From Dyella_A sp035685805 (lineage in GTDB: Bacteria > Pseudomonadota > Gammaproteobacteria > Xanthomonadales > Rhodanobacteraceae): DNA of 64,000 bases. Below, in pieces: positions 16,294 through 25,080 of this stretch. How positions within the stretch are numbered: position 1 is the stretch's first letter; each line of letters opens with the position of its first letter. A model generated the notes under the pieces. That model searched no databases. It worked only from the letters and a program-made list of their open reading frames with translations, and was not told the DNA's origin. Location: NCBI RefSeq assembly GCF_035685805.1, contig NZ_DASSAB010000013.1, forward strand, positions 18,948 through 82,947. The letters are read 5' to 3'. The position numbers were made by a program, and so were the translations under genes.

Positions 16294-17195
16294 GCGCGCT
16301 TCCGGTAGACGGTGCGTCCGATCAGGTCGAAATCGTTGCTCAGCCCGTGCATGGACTCGGAGTGACCGAGGAACAGGTAGCCGCCCACCGGCAGCAGCCG
16401 GGCGTAGCGGGTGAACAGCTTTTCCTTGGTCGGCTTGTCGAAGTAGATCACCACGTTGCGGCAGAAGATGGCGTCGAACGGGCCCTGCATGGGCCAGTCG
16501 TGCAGCAGGTTCAGCGGCAGGATGGAGACCAGCTCGCGCAGGCGCGGATGCACCGACACCAGCCCGTCGTACTCACCCTGCCCGCGCAGGAACCAGCGCT
16601 TGCGGCGCTCGTCGCTCACGCCGCCCAGACGATCGTGCGCATACACGCCGCGGCGCGCCTGCTCGAGCGCCTGCGGCGACAGATCGGTGGCGAGGATCTT
16701 CGCGTCCACGGTGCTGTTGCTGCGCTCCATCGCCTCGGCCAGCACCATCGCCAGCGCATAGGGCTCTTCGCCGGTGGAACAGCCGGCCGACCAGATGCGC
16801 AGCCGTTCGCCGGACGCCTTCTTGGCCGCCAGCCACGCCGGCAGCAGTTCGTTCACCAGCAGGTCGTAGTGGTGCATCTCGCGGAAGAACGAGGTGACGT
16901 TGGTGCTGATCGCGCTCGCCAGCTCGCCCAGCTCGGCATCCGGATCGCGCCGCAGCAGCTCGCAGTAGTCGGCGAAGTCGCGCAGGCGCAGCGCGCGCAG
17001 GCGCCGCAGCAGGCGCCCCTGCACCAGCTGGCGCTTCTGCTCGCTCAGCGCGATGCCACACTGCTGGTAGACGAACTGGCGCAGGAACTCGAACTCGGTA
17101 TCGCGCAGTTGCGGACCGTTGTTCGCGGAGGCTCCTGCACCGGTTTGCGGGCCCGCCATGGCCACACGGTCATCGCTCATGACGGGCGCGCTCAT
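16290..17195 (-). CDS. cheR: CheR, chemotaxis protein methyltransferase
   Basis: 301 residues: an N-terminal all-alpha domain (about 30-95) and a SAM-dependent methyltransferase domain (about 100-300) with WSAGCSTGEEPYALAM (SAM motif I), ATDLSPQALEQA and FDAIFCRNVVIYFD. It methylates receptor glutamates in adaptation. The two large receptors in this operon end in WKEF and WQEF, tails of the kind that can tether CheR. The gene starts 3 bp after the MCP gene and overlaps cheD. Confidence 0.97.
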   Translation of the reverse strand: MSAPVMSDDRVAMAGPQTGAGASANNGPQLRDTEFEFLRQFVYQQCGIALSEQKRQLVQGRLLRRLRALRLRDFADYCELLRRDPDAELGELASAISTNVTSFFREMHHYDLLVNELLPAWLAAKKASGERLRIWSAGCSTGEEPYALAMVLAEAMERSNSTVDAKILATDLSPQALEQARRGVYAHDRLGGVSDERRKRWFLRGQGEYDGLVSVHPRLRELVSILPLNLLHDWPMQGPFDAIFCRNVVIYFDKPTKEKLFTRYARLLPVGGYLFLGHSESMHGLSNDFDLIGRTVYRKRA

Positions 17196-17198
17196 CGA

Positions 17199-18932
17199 TC
17201 AGAACTCCTTCCAGGCACCGGCATCGGCCGTCTCGGCTTGGCGCGGCGCGGGCTTCGGCGCGGCCGGCTGGGCCGGCGTGCTGCGCACCGCGGCAAACAC
17301 CGCCTCGGCCTCGGCTGCCACCGTCTTCGCCCGCGTGGTCACCGACGGCGCCACGTGGGACATCGTCTCGTCGAGCTGGAAGAAGCCCACCTGCTGGGTC
17401 AGCTCGCCGGCCTGCTCCTGCATCGCGCGGGCAGCGGCGGCGGCCTCTTCCACCAGCGCGGCGTTCTGCTGGGTCATCTCGTCCATCTGCGCCACGGCGT
17501 GGTTCACCTGGTCGATGCCGGCGGACTGCTCGGCGCTGGCCGCGGCGATCTCGGCCACGATGTCGGTGACCTTCTTCACGCTGTCGACGATCTCGGCCAG
17601 CGACTTGCCGGTCTGGTCGACCAGGCTGGTGCCGTTCTGCACCTTCTCGGCGCTGTCCTTGATCAGGCCCTTGATCTCCTTGGCCGCGCCAGCGGAGCGC
17701 TGGGCCAGGTTGCGCACTTCGGTGGCGACCACGGCAAAGCCGCGGCCCTGCTCACCGGCTCGGGCAGCCTCGACGGCGGCGTTGAGCGCCAGCAGGTTGG
17801 TCTGGAAGGCGATTTCGTCGATCAGGCTGACGATGTCGGAAATCTTGCGGCTGGAGTCGTTGATCGCCTTCATCGCGACCACCGCCTGGGTCACCACCTC
17901 GCCGCCGCGCTCGGCCTGCTGGCGGGCGCTGACAGCGAGCTGGTTGGCGTGGCTGGCGTTCTCGGCGTTCTGCTTCACGGTGGAGGTCATCTCCTCCATC
18001 GACGATGCGGTTTCTTCCAGCGAGCTGGCCTGCTCCTGCGTGCGCTGGCTGAGGTCGTCGTTGCCGCGGGCGATCTGCTGCGCGGCCGTGCTCACTTCAC
18101 CGGATCCGTTGCGCACTTCGCTGACGATCGCGGACAGGCGCAGGTCCATCGTGCGGAACGCGTCGAGCAAGTCGCCCAGTTCGTCCTTGCTGTTGACCTG
18201 GATGTCGTGGCCGAGCTTGCCCTGGGCGATCTCGCGGGCGATCTTGCCGGCGTAGGCCAGCGTGTTGAGGATCGAGCGGCTCAGCGCCAGCGCCATCACG
18301 ATCGCCAGCAGCAAGCCCAGGCTCAGCGCGGTGATGCTGACCATGCGCACCAGCTTGAAGCGGGCCACCTGGTCGTCGTAGATCTTCTTGGTCTCTTCGC
18401 GCTGGGCCTCCATCAGCTTGGTCAGCACGTCCTGCCGCGCCAGCAGCATCGGCCGCACCTCCATCTCCAGCACGTCCGCCGCGCCCTCGTCGGCCTGGTT
18501 GAGCGCGTCTTCCATGTCCTTGCGTGCCGACGCGTAGTCGGCGTCGAAGGCCTTGTACTTGTCGTACTGGGCCTGCACCGCCGCGCTCTTGGGAAGCTTG
18601 GCAAATTCGGCCTTGAGGTCTTTCAGCTCGGCCTGCAGCGCGGTGTACTCGACCATCTTCTGCTTGAGCTGGTCCGGCTTGCTGACCATCGTGCTGGCCT
18701 CGCTCATCAGAATGAAGGCGAGCAACGACTTGTTGTTGATGCGCGACACCAGCGTGGTCGGGACCATTTCGTCCTCGTACACGCGGCGCAGCCCTTCGTT
18801 CTGCAGCTGCATCGAGCCGAAGCCGATCGCCGCGCCGATGAGCAGCATCAGCATGAGCATGCCGAGCACGATCCGCAGGCGCCAGCGGACGCTGAGGGAT
18901 GGAATGGTGAAGGTCAGCTTGGGCAATTTCAT
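17199..18932 (-). CDS. Methyl-accepting chemotaxis protein (four-helix-bundle sensor, WKEF tail)
   Basis: 577 residues. TM1 (about 20-42), a helical periplasmic domain of about 150 residues of the Tar/Tsr four-helix-bundle type, TM2 (about 193-215), HAMP (about 215-268), then the long coiled-coil signalling domain with the hairpin tip IDEIAFQTNLLALNAAVEAARAGEQGRGFAVVATEVR. It ends DAGAWKEF after a proline/alanine-rich linker, a pentapeptide-like tail expected to bind CheR/CheB. It sits between cheW and cheR in the operon. Confidence 0.96.
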   Translation of the reverse strand: MKLPKLTFTIPSLSVRWRLRIVLGMLMLMLLIGAAIGFGSMQLQNEGLRRVYEDEMVPTTLVSRINNKSLLAFILMSEASTMVSKPDQLKQKMVEYTALQAELKDLKAEFAKLPKSAAVQAQYDKYKAFDADYASARKDMEDALNQADEGAADVLEMEVRPMLLARQDVLTKLMEAQREETKKIYDDQVARFKLVRMVSITALSLGLLLAIVMALALSRSILNTLAYAGKIAREIAQGKLGHDIQVNSKDELGDLLDAFRTMDLRLSAIVSEVRNGSGEVSTAAQQIARGNDDLSQRTQEQASSLEETASSMEEMTSTVKQNAENASHANQLAVSARQQAERGGEVVTQAVVAMKAINDSSRKISDIVSLIDEIAFQTNLLALNAAVEAARAGEQGRGFAVVATEVRNLAQRSAGAAKEIKGLIKDSAEKVQNGTSLVDQTGKSLAEIVDSVKKVTDIVAEIAAASAEQSAGIDQVNHAVAQMDEMTQQNAALVEEAAAAARAMQEQAGELTQQVGFFQLDETMSHVAPSVTTRAKTVAAEAEAVFAAVRSTPAQPAAPKPAPRQAETADAGAWKEF

Positions 18933-18944
18933 CTGCAGGTCCTG

Positions 18945-19451
18945 TCAGGCAACGGCTTTTACTTCGGCGACCGCCGGGAGGGCGGCTTCGAGCATCTGCG
19001 CGTCCTGCGGTTGCAACAGCTTGTCCACGTCAAGCAGCAGCACCATCCGCTCGTCCACGGCGGTGAGGCCCTTGAGATATTCGGTGTCCACGGTGGTGCC
19101 CATGTCCGGCACCGGGCGCACGTCCGCCGGACTCACGTCCAGCACGTCGGAGACGGCATCGACCACCACGCCGAAGTGCCGCCCGGCGACGGTGACGATC
19201 ACGGTGACGGTGCTGGCGGTGTACTGCTCCGGCGGCAGGCCGAAACGCAGGCGCATGTCGATCACCGGCACGATGGCGCCGCGCAGGTTGAGCACGCCCA
19301 GCACGTAGGCCGGGGCCTGCGGAATGCGCGTCACCGGCGTCCAGCCGCGGATCTCGCGCACGGCGAGGATGTCCACGCCGTATTCCTCGTGTGCGAGGTT
19401 GAGGGTGAGGTACTGCGACGGCGGGGCGTCGTGGGGAGATGCATCGGACAT
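18945..19451 (-). CDS. cheW: CheW coupling protein
   Basis: 168 residues, a single CheW domain: YLTLNLAHEEYGVDILAVREIRGW, then ITRIPQAPAYVLGVLNLRGAIVPVIDMR. It links receptors to CheA. First gene of the operon cheW-MCP-cheR-cheD-cheB-MCP-STAS, with a sigma-28-type promoter 51 bp upstream at 19502-19528. Confidence 0.96.
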   Translation of the reverse strand: MSDASPHDAPPSQYLTLNLAHEEYGVDILAVREIRGWTPVTRIPQAPAYVLGVLNLRGAIVPVIDMRLRFGLPPEQYTASTVTVIVTVAGRHFGVVVDAVSDVLDVSPADVRPVPDMGTTVDTEYLKGLTAVDERMVLLLDVDKLLQPQDAQMLEAALPAVAEVKAVA

Positions 19452-19501
19452 GGAAGGGCCTCTTCAGAGAGAGCACCGCGCGGCGCTCGCTGTCAGCCAG
19501 C

Positions 19502-19528
19502 AGATCGACCGCGTGCGGGGAAACTTGA
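19502..19528 (-). promoter_or_regulatory. Sigma-28 (FliA) type promoter for cheW-MCP-cheR-cheD-cheB operon
   Basis: On the minus strand: TCAAGTTT-N11-GTCGATCT, close to the FliA consensus TAAAGTTT-N11-GCCGATAA with the exact 11-bp spacer. Located 51 bp before the cheW start. Confidence 0.65.
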
Positions 19529-19722
19529 GTGCTGCAGGCGTCGAATCTACGCGTCTCCGGCTGCAGTGAAGGCGGGCTCGGCCCAGACCGGCGAGGCCGG
19601 CGGACACGACACCGCTGACCCGGCGCCGGCGACGGCACGGTCAGGGGTGTTCGGGAAAAGGCTCTCCGTTGCCTGCGTGCCTGGCGCGGGCAAGGGGCAC
19701 AGCGATCACGCAGATTAACGCC

Positions 19723-20229
19723 TCAGGCGGCCTGCGCCGTCTGTGCGTCGGCCAGGGCGGCGTGCACGGCGGCCCGGTCGGCGCCGGCGATGAGCTGGTC
19801 CGCGTCGAGCATCAGCACCATCTTTTCGCCGGCCGCAGCGGCACCCTTGAGCCAGGCGAGATCAGCGCGGACGTCCGGCTGGTCCGGCGTGCCTGTCGGC
19901 GGCTCGTCGGCAATACCCAGGTCCACCACCTCGGCCACCGCGTCTGCGTGCACGGCCAGCAGTGCACCGGCGCGCTCGATCACCACGGTGACGCCGCCGA
20001 CTTCGCCGGTGGCGGCCGGATGGCCGATACGCGCGCGCAGGTCCACCAGCGGCAGGCTGCCCAGCGGATGTGCCAGTCGTCCCTTCACGTAGGCGGGCAC
20101 GCCGTGCAGCGGCTGCGCGCCACCGCTGGCGCGGATGTCCTTCACCGCGCCCAGCGGCAGCGCGTAGAGGTCGTCGCCCAGCAGCAGGGTGAGGTACTGG
20201 GTGTGGGTGCTCTCGGCAGTAACGGTCAT
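19723..20229 (-). CDS. cheW: CheW-like coupling protein (second copy)
   Basis: 168 residues from ATG 20229. CheW fold with YLTLLLGDDLYALPLGAVKDI, LHGVPAYVKGRLAHPLGSLPLVDLRARIG and a C-terminal VLMLDADQLI. It is more diverged than the neighbouring CheW at 18945-19451 (for example LAHPLG replaces LNLRG), so it may couple a different receptor or CheA. It lies downstream of the Cache-type receptor in the cheY-cheA transcript. A 271-bp spacer holding the next sigma-28 promoter separates it from the following operon. Confidence 0.9.
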   Translation of the reverse strand: MTVTAESTHTQYLTLLLGDDLYALPLGAVKDIRASGGAQPLHGVPAYVKGRLAHPLGSLPLVDLRARIGHPAATGEVGGVTVVIERAGALLAVHADAVAEVVDLGIADEPPTGTPDQPDVRADLAWLKGAAAAGEKMVLMLDADQLIAGADRAAVHAALADAQTAQAA

Positions 20230-20344
20230 GGCAACCTCGGATGCTGTGTCGGGGAGCGGCGCCTTGGCTCGCACGGTGGCGGCACCGTGCCGGCGCGCAG
20301 GAAGATGCGGCAGCGGCAACGGCGGCACGCAGCGGGCGACGCCA

Positions 20345-22042
20345 TCAGAACTCCTGCCAGGCGCCGGCCGTGACGGGCTTCAGCGCCGGACCGCGCGCGG
20401 CCAGTGCCGCCGCCGGACGCACCGCACGCGGCGGCGCAGCGGCGGGCGCCGGTGCAGCCGCCTCGCCTTCGCCGTGCACGCGGAAATAGCGCATCTGCTC
20501 GGCCAGCGCGTCGGCCTGCTCCTGCATGGCGCGCGCGGCGGCGGACGCCTCCTCCACCAGCGCGGCGTTCTGCTGGGTGACCTCGTCCATCTGGGTCACG
20601 GCGTGGTTCACCTGGTCGATGCCGGTGGACTGCTCCTGCGCCGCGGCGGCAATCTCCGCCACGATATCTGTGACCCGCTTGACCCCGCCGATGATCTCGC
20701 CCAGCGCGGCGGACGATTCGTCCACCAGCGCGCTGCCGGCGTGCACCTTGTCCACGGTGGTGTTGATCAGGGCCTTGATGTCCTTGGCCGCCGCGGCGCT
20801 GCGCTGGGCCAGGTTGCGCACCTCGGTGGCGACCACGGCGAAGCCGCGGCCCTGCTCGCCGGCCCGCGCCGCTTCCACCGCGGCGTTGAGCGCCAGCAGG
20901 TTGGTCTGGAAGGCGACCTCGTCGATCAGCTGCACGATGTCGGTGATCTGCCGGCTGGCGGCCTCGATCTCGCGCATCGCACCGCTGGCGCGCGAGGCCA
21001 CCTCGCCACCGTGCTCGGCCTGCTTGCGCGCACTGGCGGCAAGCTGGTTGGCGTGGCTGGCGTTCTCGGCGCTCTGCTTGACGGTGGAGGTCATCTCCTC
21101 CATCGAGGCGGCGGTTTCTTCCAGCGAGCTGGCCTGCTCCTGCGTGCGCTGGCTCAGGTCGTCGTTGCCGCTGGCGATCTGCCGCGCCGCGGTGGACACC
21201 ACCTGCGAGCCGCGCTGCACTTCGTTGACGATGCCGGTGAGCTTGTCGCGCATGCGCTGCAGCCCACCGAGCAGGCTCTGCGGCGCGAAGTCCGGCTCGT
21301 CCGCACCACGGCCGAGATCACCGTCGGCGATGCGCGAGGCCATGCCCACCGCAAACGCCGGTTCGCCACCAATGCTGTTGCGGATCGAGCGCATCGACTG
21401 CCACACCACCAGGATCACCAGCAGGCCGATCATGCCGGCGCGCAGCAGCTGCGACATCAGGTTGTGGCGGTAGTCGGCGTTGACCTTGACGTAGTAGGCG
21501 CCGGTGGCGAAATGCAGGTCCCACGGCTTGTACCACTCGCTGTAGGACACCTTCGGCTCGATGGTCTTGGTGCCGGGCATCGGCCACACGTAGTTGGTCA
21601 GGCCGTGGCCGTCCTTCTGGTCGGCCGCCAGCATCAACCGGTACTGCTGGGTGCCGTCGCGGTCGTGCTCGTCGCCCACGTACTTGCCGATGTCCTTCAC
21701 GCGCATCGGGTGCATGCGCAGCACCAGCTTGGAGTCGATCGCGAACAGGTAGCCGGTGCCGCCATCCCAGCGCATCGCCTGGATCGCCGCGAGCGCACGC
21801 GTGCGCGCCTCCTCCTCGGAAAACTCGCCGGCGGCGGCGCGGGCGCGGAAGCTGTCGGCGATCGCCACCGCGCTGGCGGCGTGGTTGGCAAGGTTGTCGG
21901 TGAGCGCGGTCATCTGCTGATGGCGCGTCTCCATGGCGCTGGCCACGGTGAGCGCGGCAAGGCCGGCAATGACCAGGGCGATCACCAGCCAGACGCGGGC
22001 ATTGAGACTCAGACGATCAAAAAAACGGGGGGCGAGACGCAT
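20345..22042 (-). CDS. Methyl-accepting chemotaxis protein (single-Cache sensor, WQEF tail)
   Basis: 565 residues from ATG 22042. TM1 (about 10-35), a periplasmic single-Cache (sCache_2) domain of about 150 residues, recognisable by the GTGYLFAIDSKLVLRMHPM and WYKPWDLHFATGAYY segments (KPW-motif family that binds small carboxylates or similar molecules), TM2 (about 190-210), a short HAMP-like linker, the signalling domain with the MCP hairpin, and a C-terminal AGAWQEF tail for CheR/CheB. It lies between cheA and the second cheW. Confidence 0.95.
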   Translation of the reverse strand: MRLAPRFFDRLSLNARVWLVIALVIAGLAALTVASAMETRHQQMTALTDNLANHAASAVAIADSFRARAAAGEFSEEEARTRALAAIQAMRWDGGTGYLFAIDSKLVLRMHPMRVKDIGKYVGDEHDRDGTQQYRLMLAADQKDGHGLTNYVWPMPGTKTIEPKVSYSEWYKPWDLHFATGAYYVKVNADYRHNLMSQLLRAGMIGLLVILVVWQSMRSIRNSIGGEPAFAVGMASRIADGDLGRGADEPDFAPQSLLGGLQRMRDKLTGIVNEVQRGSQVVSTAARQIASGNDDLSQRTQEQASSLEETAASMEEMTSTVKQSAENASHANQLAASARKQAEHGGEVASRASGAMREIEAASRQITDIVQLIDEVAFQTNLLALNAAVEAARAGEQGRGFAVVATEVRNLAQRSAAAAKDIKALINTTVDKVHAGSALVDESSAALGEIIGGVKRVTDIVAEIAAAAQEQSTGIDQVNHAVTQMDEVTQQNAALVEEASAAARAMQEQADALAEQMRYFRVHGEGEAAAPAPAAAPPRAVRPAAALAARGPALKPVTAGAWQEF

Positions 22043-22183
22043 GGCATGTACCTGGATGCAAAGGGTGCGGGCACGCGGCCCGCGTGGATTCCTGTTCGAA
22101 ACACATCCGCCACCTCCGGTGGCGACTCCCCCTGGCACTGCCGCGACACCCCCGTGCCGCGTTGTGTTGCCTCGCTGGCGCGA

Positions 22184-24175
22184 TCAGGCGGCCCTGCGGC
22201 GCGCCTGCAGGCGGATCAGCCCGGCGATGTCGACGATCAGGGCCACCGAGCCGTCGGCCAGGATGGTCGCGCCGGACACGCCCGACACCCGCCGGTAGTT
22301 GGCCTCGAGCGACTTCACTACCGCCTGCTGCTGGCCCACCAGGCCATCGACGAACAACCCCACGCGGGTGCCGTCGCCTTCGACCACGATCATCAGTCCG
22401 TCCTCGATCGCCTGCGTGGCGCCGGGGCAACCGAAGGTCTCGTGCAGCCGGATCACCGGCAGGTATTCGCCGCGGAAGCGGAACAGCTCGCCGCCGCCCA
22501 CCACGCTGCGCACCGCATCGGCCTTCAGCTGCACCGACTCCACGATGGAAACCAGCGGCACGATGTAGCACTCCTGGCCCACCGCGGCGGTGAGGCCGTC
22601 GATGATGGCGAGCGTAAGCGGCAACACGATGGTGAAAGTGCTGCCCTTGCCCGGCGTGGTGCGGATGGTGACCGTACCGCCCAGGTCGGACACGTTGCGG
22701 CGAACCACGTCCATGCCCACGCCGCGACCGGAGAGGTCGGTGGTGACGGCCGCGGTGGAGAAACCGGGCTGGAAGATCAGCTCCGCCACCGCGTCGTCGC
22801 TCATGCCCTCACCCGAGGAAATCAGCCCGCGCTGGATCGCCTTGGCCACGATCGCATCGCGATTCAGGCCGGCGCCGTCGTCGCCCACTTCCACCACGAT
22901 CGAGCCGCCGCGATGGAATGCCTCCAGCCGCAGCGTGCCCTGCTCCAGCTTGCCGGCGGCGCGGCGCTTGTCGGGCATTTCCAGGCCGTGGTCGATCGCG
23001 TTGCGCACCAGGTGCACCAGCGGATCGCCGATCTTCTCCAGCACCGTCTTGTCCAGCTCGGTGTGTTCGCCATGCATGTCCAGGCGAACGTTCTTGCCCA
23101 GCTTGCCGCTGAGGTCGCGCACCAGCCGCGGGAAGCGGTTGAACACCGAGCCGATCGGCAACATGCGGATGCCCATCACGCTTTCCTGCAGCTCGCGCGT
23201 GTGGCGCGCCAGCTGGGTCAGGCCTTCCTGCAGCAGGGCGAGCTTGTTGATATCGAATTCTTCGCGGAACTGGTCGAGCATCGACTGGGTGATCACCAGC
23301 TCGCCGACCAGGTCGATCAGGCTGTCGATCTTGTCGATCGACACGCGCACTGAACTTGACTCGGCGTTCGCGGCCGGCGCCGACTCGCGCGCCGCACGCG
23401 CCGTGGCCGCGTCGGTGACGGTGGCCCGGCCTGTTTCGGATTTTGGCGCCTCGGCAGGTGCCGGTGGGGCCACCACGTGCAGCGGCTCGATGGCAAGATC
23501 GCACTCGTCTTCGACCCAGTCGAACACGCCCTTGATCGCCTCGCGCGTGACCTGCCCGCGCAGCTCCATGGTCCAGCCGACATGGCACTGCGACACATCC
23601 AGCGCATCGAGCGACGGCAGCTTGTCCAGCTCGGCCACCACGCTGAGCTCGCCCAGCGCCTTCAACTCGCGCAGCAGGCGCAGCGGGTCGTTGCCGCTGG
23701 CGGCCATGCCCGGGTGCGGGCGGAAGGTGATCTTCCACGCGTCGGCCTGGTCGCGTGCGCGGCGCGCCTTCAGCTGGGTGTCCGCGGCGCGGCCCATCAC
23801 CGCGGCCAGCTCGCCGCGCAGCGCCTCGGCACCCTCGTCGTTCAACGGCTGGCCGGCCTGCGCGCGCGCGAACATGCCGCGCAGGCAGTCCACCGTGCGC
23901 AGCAGCAGCTCCACGATCGGTTTGTCGATGGCGCGGCGGCCGTCGCGCAGCTCGTCGAGCAGCGACTCGGCCTCGTGGGTGAACGCGGCCATCTCGGGAA
24001 AACCGAAGGTGGCCGCACCGCCCTTGATCGAGTGCGCGGCGCGGAAGATGGTGTGCACCAGCTCCTTGTCGCCGCCCTCGTCCAGCGCCAGCAGCGCCGT
24101 TTCCATGTTGTCCAGACCCTCCAGGCTCTCCTCGAAGAACACCTGGTGGAACTGCGCCATGCTGACGTTGGCCAT
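22184..24175 (-). CDS. cheA: CheA chemotaxis histidine kinase (first copy)
   Basis: 663 residues with the canonical order: Hpt/P1 (1-105, phosphorylated His48 in FRAAHSIKGG), a P2-like region, dimerisation P3, HATPase P4 (N box HLVRNAIDHGLE, then DDGAGL and GRGVGMDVV) and P5 CheW-like regulatory domain at the end (about 525-655). It phosphorylates CheY and CheB in response to receptors. It follows cheY by 17 bp, in the order cheY-cheA-MCP-cheW. It is distinct from the second CheA at 40396-42378. Confidence 0.97.
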   Translation of the reverse strand: MANVSMAQFHQVFFEESLEGLDNMETALLALDEGGDKELVHTIFRAAHSIKGGAATFGFPEMAAFTHEAESLLDELRDGRRAIDKPIVELLLRTVDCLRGMFARAQAGQPLNDEGAEALRGELAAVMGRAADTQLKARRARDQADAWKITFRPHPGMAASGNDPLRLLRELKALGELSVVAELDKLPSLDALDVSQCHVGWTMELRGQVTREAIKGVFDWVEDECDLAIEPLHVVAPPAPAEAPKSETGRATVTDAATARAARESAPAANAESSSVRVSIDKIDSLIDLVGELVITQSMLDQFREEFDINKLALLQEGLTQLARHTRELQESVMGIRMLPIGSVFNRFPRLVRDLSGKLGKNVRLDMHGEHTELDKTVLEKIGDPLVHLVRNAIDHGLEMPDKRRAAGKLEQGTLRLEAFHRGGSIVVEVGDDGAGLNRDAIVAKAIQRGLISSGEGMSDDAVAELIFQPGFSTAAVTTDLSGRGVGMDVVRRNVSDLGGTVTIRTTPGKGSTFTIVLPLTLAIIDGLTAAVGQECYIVPLVSIVESVQLKADAVRSVVGGGELFRFRGEYLPVIRLHETFGCPGATQAIEDGLMIVVEGDGTRVGLFVDGLVGQQQAVVKSLEANYRRVSGVSGATILADGSVALIVDIAGLIRLQARRRAA

Positions 24176-24192
24176 GACTGCTTCTCTCCGGC

Positions 24193-24555
24193 TCAGCCGA
24201 GCACGCGGTTGACGGTGGCCAGCAGCTGCTCGGGATCGAACGGCTTGACCAGCCAGCCGGTGGCGCCGGCGGCCTTGCCTTCCATCTTCTTGTCGGTATG
24301 CGACTCGGTGGTGAGCATGAGGATCGGCACGCCCTTGTATTCGGGCAGGGTGCGCAGCTCGCGCACCATCGAGATGCCGTCCATCACCGGCATGTTGACG
24401 TCGGCGAGCACCAGGTCGTACTTGCTGCCCTTGGCCTGGTCCAGCGCCAGCTGGCCATTCTCGGCCTCGCTCACGTCATGGCCGGCACCGCGCAGGGTGA
24501 AGGCCACCATGCCGCGCATCGACGCCGAATCGTCCACTGCAAGAATCTTTGCCAT
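24193..24555 (-). CDS. cheY: CheY-like single-domain response regulator (first copy)
   Basis: 120-residue receiver domain: acidic pair in AVDDSAS, phospho-acceptor in LVLADVNMPVMDG, Thr in MLTTES and Lys in WLVKPF. It lies just upstream of cheA. The sequence (VNMP, LVKPFDPEQL) is of the PilG/stand-alone CheY type; it may act on the flagellar motor or as a phosphate sink beside the CheY at 43113-43508. Confidence 0.95.
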   Translation of the reverse strand: MAKILAVDDSASMRGMVAFTLRGAGHDVSEAENGQLALDQAKGSKYDLVLADVNMPVMDGISMVRELRTLPEYKGVPILMLTTESHTDKKMEGKAAGATGWLVKPFDPEQLLATVNRVLG

Positions 24556-24568
24556 CTTCCACCTCGTT

Positions 24569-24892
24569 TCAGGCCGGCATGGGTGCCGGCAGATTCAGTT
24601 CATTGCCCAGTCCGAGCAGCCCGGTTGCCTCGCGCAGCACGTCGCTGACGCCGCTCCAGGTCACCGCACAGCCGGCCGCGGCGGCGGCCCGGCCAAACGC
24701 CACCAGCAGCTGCATGGCCGCACCGTCGAGCCGCTCCACGGCGGCGCCGTCGAGGGTGGCCGCGGGCGTGCCGGCGGCGGCGCGCAGCCGCGGCAGCAGC
24801 TCGTCCAGCGCGGCCAGGCGGCAGTCGGCCGGCAGCACGATGCCGGCGACGACAGGCTCCGCCTTGCCCTTTGCTGGTGATTTGCTGCCCAT
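24569..24892 (-). CDS. STAS domain protein at head of che operon
   Basis: 107 residues from ATG 24892. STAS fold: VLPADCRLAALDELLPRL, then ATLDGAAVERLDGAAMQLLVAFGRAAAAAGCAVTWSGVS, where the usual serine of the phospho-switch (D-S/T-S/A) is replaced by RLDGAAM. It may therefore be a non-phosphorylated STAS module. First gene of the STAS-cheY-cheA-MCP-cheW transcript, 45 bp downstream of a sigma-28 promoter. Confidence 0.85.
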   Translation of the reverse strand: MGSKSPAKGKAEPVVAGIVLPADCRLAALDELLPRLRAAAGTPAATLDGAAVERLDGAAMQLLVAFGRAAAAAGCAVTWSGVSDVLREATGLLGLGNELNLPAPMPA

Positions 24893-24936
24893 CGCACTCC
24901 CCGTGGCCGTTGCGGCCGGTATCTGGTTCGAGGGGC

Positions 24937-24963
24937 TTATCGGCGCATCCGGCGCGTGCTTTA
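24937..24963 (-). promoter_or_regulatory. Sigma-28 (FliA) promoter for STAS-cheY-cheA operon
   Basis: On the minus strand: TAAAGCAC-N11-GCCGATAA. The -10 box matches the FliA consensus perfectly, TAAAG is kept in the -35, and spacing is exactly 11 bp. Confidence 0.8.
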
Positions 24964-24994
24964 GCGGCGTTTTCGTGCGCTGCGACACCTCCGC

Positions 24995-25021
24995 TAAAGT
25001 TTCCCCGCGCGTGGCCGTTAG
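24995..25021 (+). promoter_or_regulatory. Sigma-28 (FliA) type promoter for fliK
   Basis: Plus strand TAAAGTTT-N11-GCCGTTAG. The -35 box matches the consensus fully and the -10 matches six of eight, with exact spacing. It is divergent from the promoter at 24937-24963, only 31 bp away. Confidence 0.7.
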
Positions 25022-25080
25022 GCTTCGACAAGTCGTCGTGTATCCGGCACGACCGTCGCCGTGGGGCGAAGGAGCCTCGC

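Noticed and set aside
16347..19718. Plus-strand frame of 1123 codons opposite cheR, MCP and cheW
   Set aside because: Same kind of antisense shadow; the minus-strand genes are unambiguous.
20189..23353. Plus-strand frame of 1054 codons opposite MCP and cheA
   Set aside because: Antisense shadow; low-complexity translation, no ribosome site or domain.
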